This document shows positions 55,361 to 64,000 of a DNA stretch of 64,000 nucleotides, one piece after another (position 1 is the first letter of the stretch; each line of letters opens with the position of its first letter). The stretch comes from Gigaspora margarita. Its lineage: Eukaryota; Glomeromycota; Glomeromycetes; Diversisporales; Gigasporaceae. A program made the translations under genes and the position numbers. Location: NCBI GenBank assembly GCA_009809945.1, contig WTPW01002255.1:1-64000 (forward strand). The letters run 5' to 3'. The notes under the pieces were generated by a model that was not told the DNA's origin, ran no database searches, and was given only the letters and a program-made list of their open reading frames with translations.

Positions 55361-56032
55361 TGTTCTAAGACCGTATTTATCCATATTTTATTTTATTTAT
55401 CCACATGTGTATATTGTGTACAATGTGTACAGTACACTAAATATCTATCAACATAAATTCTAACATAAATTCTTTATTTAATAATAATAATTAATTTTAA
55501 AAGTTTCCCAAGAAAAAGAACTATCATATCATGATTTGCAAACATCAATGCTGATCATTATATCTTCAATTGCATATATGAAAATGAATACGTACAATCA
55601 ACTTTGCATTAAATCATCAGCGTCATGCATATTCCAACAATCTAATTGTTACACGATGATGTATTCATGAATACGTAAATCAATGAAAAATGTTTTAAGT
55701 ATAACATAATTACTAATATTTGTGATGCACGTATGTATGACAGAAGAATTATTTCTCGATCACGCAATTTTTTGGCTGTTTTGTATCATTACTATAATAG
55801 TTGTTAATAATTCTTAACGATTCGATTCATTAATAATCCATATCATCATGAAAATTATAAATATTGCCTTCGTTAATTCTAACTGGCAATACAGCTAGTA
55901 AAAAAAAAACTTGATTTTCAAATCTTTTTTTCATAATTTTGATCTGATTTCTGATTTCAAAAAAAAAAAAAAATCTTTTTTTCTTATATTTTTAAATTCG
56001 AATCTTTTTTTCATCAATAAATAAAAATAAAA
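55361..56032 (+). other. Upstream region of the cystathionine gamma-lyase gene
   Basis: Bases 55900-56030 are strongly T- and A-tracted, including TTTTTTT and a 13-A run, as in a fungal promoter or leader. The start codon at 56033 follows AATAAAAATAAAA. No specific binding site for a sulfur regulator was recognised. Confidence 0.35.
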
Positions 56033-57761
<1,729 letters not shown>

Positions 57762-57815
57762 TAGTTTATAGACGTTTAATAGACGTTCAATAGACGTTCA
57801 TACTATAATACATAA
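57762..57815 (+). repeat. ATAGACGTTCA triplet in the 3' flank of CYS3
   Basis: ATAGACGTTYA occurs three times in tandem, right after the stop codon. Role unknown; probably slippage within the 3' untranslated region. Confidence 0.6.
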
Positions 57816-59300
57816 TAATGACTTAATATCTAGAACTACTTAAAATTTTTAAAGCTTAAACCTTCATTTAGCATATAATTGTAATTCACAATTTGTAAAT
57901 GAAAAATGTTACATGATGATAGAATTTTTTCAATTCTAAATTTTAGACAAAATCATTATTGTAAAAATTAGCATTTACTTTTAAAATTCAATAAATTAAA
58001 TATTGTAAAAAAAGTCATGATCAGATTTTCTCATTTCTTTTCATCGATGTAGTTCAAAAGATTATTTTTATCATCTCACTCGAAATATTTTTTTAGCCAC
58101 AAAACAATTTAAATAAAATCTTATCTATCATTATTGATTGCATTATATTTTCCTGAAAAAAAATGTATAAGTCGTACTTATCCCAAGGTTTTTAAACCCT
58201 TAAAATAATCTAAATATTGGACGAACAACGATTTTTGCCTAAAGATCAATTCTTCATATCTACAAGTCAAAAGGCTTTACGTTTACATTATCTATTTTTT
58301 TTTTTTTTTTTTTTTTTCACAAGCTCAAGTATCAAATGATTATATTTCTGAGGGGATTAAGAGGAATTCTGCGGTTTTCTGTGAATCAGTAGCCTCTTAA
58401 GGACAGTGCTGGTTGGTTGGTTAGTGGTTAGATTATGTGCCGATTATAATAATAAATTTATGCATCTATTTAAAATAAGTACCTCTTCTATTTCTATCAA
58501 AATTTGTTTCCTCAATTGATTTATTTAAAATAGGGTGCAGAACATCTAATCGTATCAAAAAATAATTGCAATAAAAGTTTTAAAAAAATTATTATATTGA
58601 TATTTTTTTGAAATCTAACAAGATTCGCGTTAGAGATGATTTATTGACTAAGAATTATAAGATTTTGTTCGTATTAGATGTAAAAGACTTGTTATTTTTT
58701 TCATGTGTTACTATTTATTCAAATTAAAACTCAATCATGATCATAAATTTCCTGCTTATTAGGTTGTAGAGGATTTAAGACTTTATGATTATCGTGTTTT
58801 AAAGAACAACAGTAAAATAATTATCTCAAATTTTAATTTAGTCGATCATTAATCGTGACGAAAAAAAGATTGTCGAAACTATATTTTTTTGTCAGATTGT
58901 GCGGATTGGCTAAAATTTAATATCCGTATTTTTTTTGCAATATAAATTTTCAACAAAATCTGGCGTGAGAATTACTTCAAATTAACTATAGTACTAATGT
59001 ACGATCTTGATCACTAGCCAAACGCATACATTCCTTAATAATCATAGTTGTGTTTTTAAGTTTAAAGTTTGGACCAAATGAGTTGGGTTGAGCCAATCCC
59101 TTTATGTGTTATAGAGAAGTTATTGTGGTTAGAATATAATGTATGTAAAAGGATTGAGAATGAAATATTATTAACTTATTAAAACATATATATATATATT
59201 GGTTTTGATTTATATCACGTTGAAGAATCTCTGTATAAATTCTAGATGAAATAAAGGATGATGATAATTTAATAGCATATTCTCTTTTTTTTTATTACAG
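57816..59300. other. Intergenic stretch, nothing recognised
   Basis: It contains a T run of about 21 at 58297-58317 and no long frame. No gene or RNA was recognised. Confidence 0.4.
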
Positions 59301-59614
59301 GAACTCAAGGTGATGTGGGCATATATAGAACAATTATAAAATGAAGGTGAACAATTTACAGCCCTTATCCATGATGATTTGAAAGTTAAAACATTACAAC
59401 TTGTTAAATACACAGGTGTTACCTTCCACAGACTTTATAAATCTTTCCTTCGGTCTATTGCAGATGTATATAAAACATAATAAAGCATTATTTGAAACTA
59501 TCCATGATTATAATCCCATTGTCATCCATACTACATATTCTTCCAATATTGGTCGTGTGATAACCTCAAATAAAAAATAATTCATCATAACACCATTTCT
59601 TTGGGTCTTAAACC
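59301..59614 (+). pseudogene. Probable glycosyltransferase fragment (GT1/sterol glucosyltransferase-like)
   Basis: After an acceptor-like TTTATTACAG, the frame reads GTQGDV, then with a shift WAYIEQL, a stop, NEGEQFTALIHDDLKVKTLQ and TGVTFHRLYKSFLRSIADVY. After another shift comes NKALFETIHDYNPIVIHTTY. GTQGDVxxYI followed by a Rossmann-like GxxFTALxHDD and DYNPIVI resembles the N-terminal donor/acceptor lobe of UDP-glycosyltransferases. A donor-like CCAGGTAATATT ends it. Stops and shifts mean it is broken; the C-terminal nucleotide-binding half is absent. The assignment is tentative. Confidence 0.45.
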
Positions 59615-59901
59615 AGGTAATATTAATTATTTAACATATAAAACTGTTCCAGAAATAACATTCTTTGACTAGGGATGTTAATCGGTACAAAATTGGCATT
59701 TTTAATCAATATTCGTCCAATTACTAAAAGTTATATAAAAGTTATGTCTCTATAACAGTCTCTAATAGAAATTTATAGGTTTTTTTGCATTAGTTTCCAA
59801 GTAATTTAATGGGACCGATTAGGATTTATGGGTATAATTTATTTTATTTTATTTTTTTTTAAAGTAACAAATATTTTTCAATTTTAATTAGTTTTAATTG
59901 T

Positions 59902-60168
59902 TTATTTATGAATATAAAGATGTTATAACTATAGAAAAAACCGGTGAAAATTTCAGTCTTATTTATGACACCAAGGGTCGGTTCACTATCCATAAAATAA
60001 TTTCTGATGAAGCTACCTATAGCTTAACCAAGGTTAAAAAAGAGTTCAATTTGGTGCTAAAGGAATCCCATATCTTGTGATCCATGATGGCTGTATAATC
60101 CGTTATCCTGATCCTATTATCAAAGTTTAGAACTGGCAAGATTATTGAGCATATCAAATTCGAAGGTA
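59902..60168 (+). pseudogene. RPS4: 40S ribosomal protein S4 (eS4) pseudogene fragment
   Basis: The frame reads [40 protein letters not shown], then a 2-base insertion near 60036. After that, in the next frame, [20 protein letters not shown] and PIIKV, a stop, a gap of about ten codons, and TGKIIEHIKFEG. This is the central part of eS4, which binds 18S rRNA in the small subunit. Both ends of the protein are missing, and the surrounding DNA shows no exons. The frameshift, stop and deletion make it non-functional. A functional RPS4 gene must lie elsewhere. Confidence 0.88.
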
Positions 60169-61111
60169 ATTTCACATAGCATACATAATTACTTAATAAA
60201 TTAAAAATATACTCGATTAAAAAAAAAGATAAATAAAATTAAGTTATACATTTGACTTTATTAAAAGAATTAATATGATTAAAAAACTGATAACAATAAA
60301 TTTTTATTAACTAAGTGTAAGCATAACATTGTAAAATTAACTTTATTAATAAATTTATAAGATAACACATATATTATATTATTACATAAACAAGAAATTC
60401 TATAACTAAGTAACTATACAAAACCAACAAAATTCACTTTTCATACGTATGTTCGACTTTGCTTGATTTTACTTCTATCAGATTTCTAGTAAATTAATAA
60501 TTGTAATGAGTTTTTCACGTCATAAAATAGTAATCTTTTTTATCACTATAAAAAAATCTTACGTCCATTTTCGATCATTTCTTTTCCGTAAGTGAGCTCT
60601 CAAAAATTCCAAGATCACCAAAAATAATGATACCAACAATAAAGAACTATGTGAGTAAAATNAAAAAAAAAATGAAAAAAAAAAAAAAAAAAGAAAAACA
60701 AATAAGCTTACCAAAGTTTCTTGAATATCAACGAAAAGATATTAGCAACTATAAAATAAAGAAAAAATATATATATAAGTCATTTATTTTTTATTTTGAT
60801 TGCATTAAAGCTATGAATTTCATATCTCAGAAAGTATAGATGTGTGCCTAAAAGGCATTAATAAAATTATCATCATAGATATGAAATTCAATTTAACTTC
60901 TCAAATTATTATTTTTTTTTTGTTTATTAGAGCGAACTCAAATTGGAAGGAGAAAAGAGAAGAAAAGAGACAAAAACACCTCCCAAATCTCTCTTATTGG
61001 TCCGTCAAAAGAGAAGATAAGAGAAAAGACGGGCTATTTGGATAACGCTGTCCAAGCGAACACATAATGATAAATCAACAAAGACAACTGTTTGCTTTTA
61101 GGGCATAACAT
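60169..61111. other. Intergenic stretch with A-rich tracts
   Basis: A-rich runs at 60660-60690 give a Lys-rich frame (60627-60839) with no domain. At 60926-61060 a GA-rich segment with GAGAAAAGAG words and a GCGAACWC motif on both sides may be another MITE. No gene was recognised. Confidence 0.35.
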
Positions 61112-61195
61112 TATCTTTGGAGCGAACTCCCACGAAGACGGTATCTTCGGAGCGACTCCCACGAAGACGGTATATCTTCGGAGCGAAGGAGTATG
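61112..61195 (+). repeat. Tandem repeat with ATCTTCGGAGCGA units
   Basis: Three units of about 28-31 bp read ATCTTYGGAGCGAACTCCCA then CGAAGACGGT. Each unit contains CTTCGGAG and its partial complement. G+C content is higher than nearby. Confidence 0.65.
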
Positions 61196-61479
61196 TCTTT
61201 AACGAGTAAAGGCACAACGGTATCGACAGTGTGGGTAAAAACTTGCTTATTTATAAAGATTTCTTGTGTAACAGCAACAAACAATTATCCAATAGGATGA
61301 CTGATTTTAGTTCTGGTTCCTCGTGTTGATTTTTGCACACGTGCGACACTGCTTGTAAAATACTAAACCGGTTAAAGCCGGTTTTATCACATGAAAAATA
61401 AAACCAACTCCAACTGCGACGTTCTCTGATTGGTTAACTCCTGAATTATTTTAAATCATTTTTTCCGTGAGTAAGCTAG

Positions 61480-61778
61480 TAGTGATTTTGGCCGATCATA
61501 ATTTTTCGGCTATGACAAAGTCAATAATTTTATCGGCTTAGTCGGCTTGGTCGATTTGCTTGTATTTGCCACATCAGTAATGGCATACCAAATCAATTAG
61601 GATTATTTTAAAAAATCAACCAGCTAAGCCTTTTTCACTATCGCCAAGATCACTACTGCGCAAGTACAATTTCTATTTTTGAGAAATAAAAATCAACTTA
61701 GCCGATTTTAAAAAAATCAACCGGCTAAGCCGAAATTTTTTGGCTTAGCCGATTTTTTCATATCGGCCAAAATCACTA
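61480..61778. mobile_element. hAT-type MITE, 299 bp
   Basis: TAGTGATTTTGGCCGAT and its exact complement are 17-bp terminal inverted repeats. TAAGCTAG, 8 bp, is repeated exactly on both sides (61472-61479 and 61779-61786). TAGNG tips and an 8-bp duplication fit hAT. GGCTTAGCCG and TCGGCTTAG words repeat subterminally. Confidence 0.88.
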
Positions 61779-61786
61779 TAAGCTAG

Positions 61787-62975
61787 ATCGTGTTAACAAA
61801 CGTTTTAGGACTTGTAACATCTTTGTGTGCAGAAGATCTACAGTCAAAGTTTCCAAGAAAGGAAATGTCCATCCGTCATTTTTGTAAACTATTGCTTTTG
61901 TTGCTTTTTGCAAATGCGCAAATGCAGTTGCTTTTGCAAAACAAATTGCTATCGCTATTTGTTATGCCATTTTAACAAAAAAAAAAAAAAAAAAAAAAAA
62001 TCAAAATACGGTATTAAATAGCAACAAAACGCTTCAGATTTACCATTTTATAGGCTTTTACTTATATTTGTAAGTTATGATTTTTTCATTTTTTTTGTCG
62101 AATTTTTTACAGGCTAGATGAAATGATAATCACTAATCGTCAAAGACCTTCGTAGAGAAAGAATAGTTGATCTTTTCTAAAAAAAGTAAACCTGAGTTAC
62201 AAACTTTTGTTACATAGATCAGGTTATGCAAAATTAATAACTTAATGATAAAAAGTAGGTTCCATCCTGCTGTACTTGATATCGCTACTGCAATTGCTAT
62301 TGCTATTACTATACAATTTCTGTAAATTTTTTTTTTTTTTCACCAGCCGCAACAAAAAAAAAAGCCAAAGTATGTCTGATTTCATCTTAGGCACACAAAG
62401 TTTTTTCAAAATTCTGGTTGACGGTCTGATCTTTTTTTTTTAATCTACAGTAAATTAATAGACTCACGTTCATATCTAACCATCCAAAGTTGATTTTTTT
62501 GCTTTGTATAACATAATCAGAAAATTGGGTTGGCAGTTAGATTTTTTTCTATCGATTCTATCTGATAATTCAGGAAAATAAGATCTCTATCAGATGATAT
62601 CGGGTTAATTGATGGAAAAATTACATGGCAAAATGGAATAATTGGCGCAATTGGAACTTTAAAAAAAACATTTGAGAAAATGGGTCGGCGGGTAATGCCA
62701 AATGAAAAATTAACTTTGCGTAGCCTTATATAATGATTATAGCAGATTTAAGTTTGAAGTAAGTACATCCAATTTTTTCACTTTTAATTAATGTATTTGT
62801 AATAGGAACAAAAATTAATTAGTATTTACAATACACGTTGGATAACTGTGACTGACAATCGTTGATTTCTTCACAGTAGACATGTGTTATGACATGGTAT
62901 CCTAGCAAATAATTCATCGTCCACATGATAATAACAAGTACTTGCGTTGATCTAACTTAAACATAATAATATATA
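61787..62975. other. Intergenic stretch, nothing recognised
   Basis: A 61-codon frame at 61790-61975 (Leu/Ala/Gln-rich) and its overlapping neighbour are built on TTGCTTTTGC-type simple repeats. I do not call a gene. Confidence 0.35.
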
Positions 62976-63238
62976 CCGTAGTGCACTGACCAAAAGACCT
63001 GGGGTCTTATACAAAATACCCGTCAAAAAACTTACAAAAGACCCGGGTATATTACACGGCAGCGGGTCTGTGCTGCAAGAAAAAAAAAATTTAAGCATTT
63101 ACACATTTCACGCTTACAATAAGCAGTCTAAAAATTTAAAAACATCTATATTTAATTAATAGAGTTCTTGTGCTTTGCACCGGGTATTTTGCAATGGGGG
63201 TATTGAAAAAGGGGGGTACTTTGGTCAGTGCACTACGA
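62976..63238. mobile_element. Tc1-like MITE with GTAGTGCACTGACCAAA ends
   Basis: CCGTAGTGCACTGACCAAA and (complement) TCGTAGTGCACTGACCAAA are the ends. TA lies at 62974-62975 and 63239-63240. The interior holds AGACCYGGGT- and GGGTATTTTGC-type words. Confidence 0.7.
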
Positions 63239-63678
63239 TAGTTATTGGATGCGAAGCAGCCAATAACGAAAATTATTTGTAAAATAATTTCATTATCTGG
63301 CTGTGACCCTGAAGGGACCCAGTAATGATACGTATTAAATTCACTACCAGATAAACAAGTTATCGACTGGATATTATCCAGTATTTTACGACGACCGAAC
63401 CAACAGAATGACTCGAGCCCCTTTAATAACTAAGTTATGATGATGCAATCATCATCAAAATAACGATCATAGTAGGGTGCCAGATAATCATCTATATGTT
63501 ACTACTATTATATCTTTCATTTAATTTCTTCCCTATTTAGTTTAAATATAATGCCTATTTATCAATTGAATTATCTAGATATAAAGTTTGTAACCAGTTT
63601 ATTTTTCATATTAAATTAATTTGAAATTTTGAAATCAGAAAAATGTAAGATATATAATTATCATGCAAATAGAACTTA
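63239..63678. other. Intergenic stretch, nothing recognised
   Basis: 63245-63440 is of mixed composition, with GTTATTGG and CCAATAAC as a small inverted pair near 63241-63267. No gene was recognised. Confidence 0.35.
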
Positions 63679-64000
63679 TCCCTTACACCGTCTCGCAGGC
63701 AAATTTGCCTGCGAATTTTTTGTACAACATTAAGAGTTTAATTTCTCATACTGGCTTAGATTTATGATTTTAAATATTAGCGATAATACGTATTTCTTAC
63801 GTAGTAATAAATTAAATAATTCTTAACGATAAATAATTTTGCAATAAATTAATAATTTATTTAATTTATTGCTTGTACTGTATGTTTATTATTGATAAAT
63901 TAAATTTTTTTGTATTTGATTAACGCGAATTTTCTTTGTTCAATTAATATTTAAGCCATAATAAATATGTATGTTTTTTTTTAATACGTAATAATTATTT
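63679..64000. mobile_element. Q-family MITE, left end, possibly running out of the window
   Basis: TCCCTTACACCG follows TA at 63677-63678. Next comes CGCAGGCAAATTTGCCTGCG, a 20-bp palindrome equivalent to the subterminal palindromes of the other copies. No right end is present before 64000. Confidence 0.5.

Noticed and set aside
63245-63440. Possible exon because of higher G+C
   Set aside because: No frame of useful length with splice sites was found, and no protein motif was recognised.

Overview
The window is AT-rich, intron-bearing eukaryotic DNA. It is packed with decayed mobile elements and holds one clearly intact single-copy gene, a five-exon cystathionine gamma-lyase at 56033-57761. 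Short introns with GTATGT-like donors and TAG acceptors, a fungal-looking transsulfuration enzyme, MULE/FAR1-type and hAT transposase relics, a LINE with an APE-type endonuclease and abundant foldback MITEs together fit an early-diverging fungus. I infer a repeat-rich arbuscular-mycorrhizal fungus of the Rhizophagus type; this was not tested by any search.

Layout. 1-9.5 kb: stacked MITEs, foldback elements and retroposons, including a 1.1-kb tRNA-headed retroposon with a 16-bp target duplication. 9.6-12.3 kb: a minus-strand hAT transposase pseudogene (BED finger, catalytic region and C-terminal dimerisation region all recognisable) with two MITEs inside it and a third against its upstream edge. 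12.9-14.1 kb: a tandem repeat split by a MITE. 15-20 kb: foldbacks, a possible solo LTR and short tandem repeats. 21.2-21.8 kb: a second tRNA-headed SINE family sharing its central domain with the first. 24.6-26.0 kb: a foldback element split by two other MITEs, whose original palindrome can be rebuilt. 26.9-32.2 kb: two related long elements rich in TTTCGAAA-like runs. 33.2-46.3 kb: three copies of a MULE transposase gene (FAR1-type N-terminus, DDE domain, SWIM finger, two C-terminal zinc knuckles), all broken, with a LINE fragment between copies 2 and 3. 46.5-55.4 kb: more SINE copies, large palindromes and MITEs. 56.0-57.8 kb: the cystathionine gamma-lyase gene. 59.3-60.2 kb: a probable glycosyltransferase fragment and a ribosomal protein eS4 (RPS4) pseudogene. 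61-64 kb: hAT- and Tc1-like MITEs.

The mobile elements sort into classes by their target duplications. Eight-bp duplications with hAT-like ends occur at 26.3, 51.0, 51.7 and 61.5 kb. TA-flanked Tc1/mariner-like elements occur at 3.7, 10.5, 13.1, 15.3, 18.3, 27.4, 39.8 and 63.0 kb. Elements flanked by TAA/TTA with GGG ends (PIF/Harbinger-like) occur at 0.9, 11.8, 25.3 and 29.4 kb. Poly-A retroposons occur at 5.0 and 7.2 kb. None of the transposases is intact, so all this movement must have depended on enzymes made elsewhere.

Caution: N bases lie exactly at both LINE/MULE junctions, and an identical pattern of N bases recurs in MULE copies 1 and 3. Part of 37-46 kb may therefore be an assembly artefact rather than true genome order.
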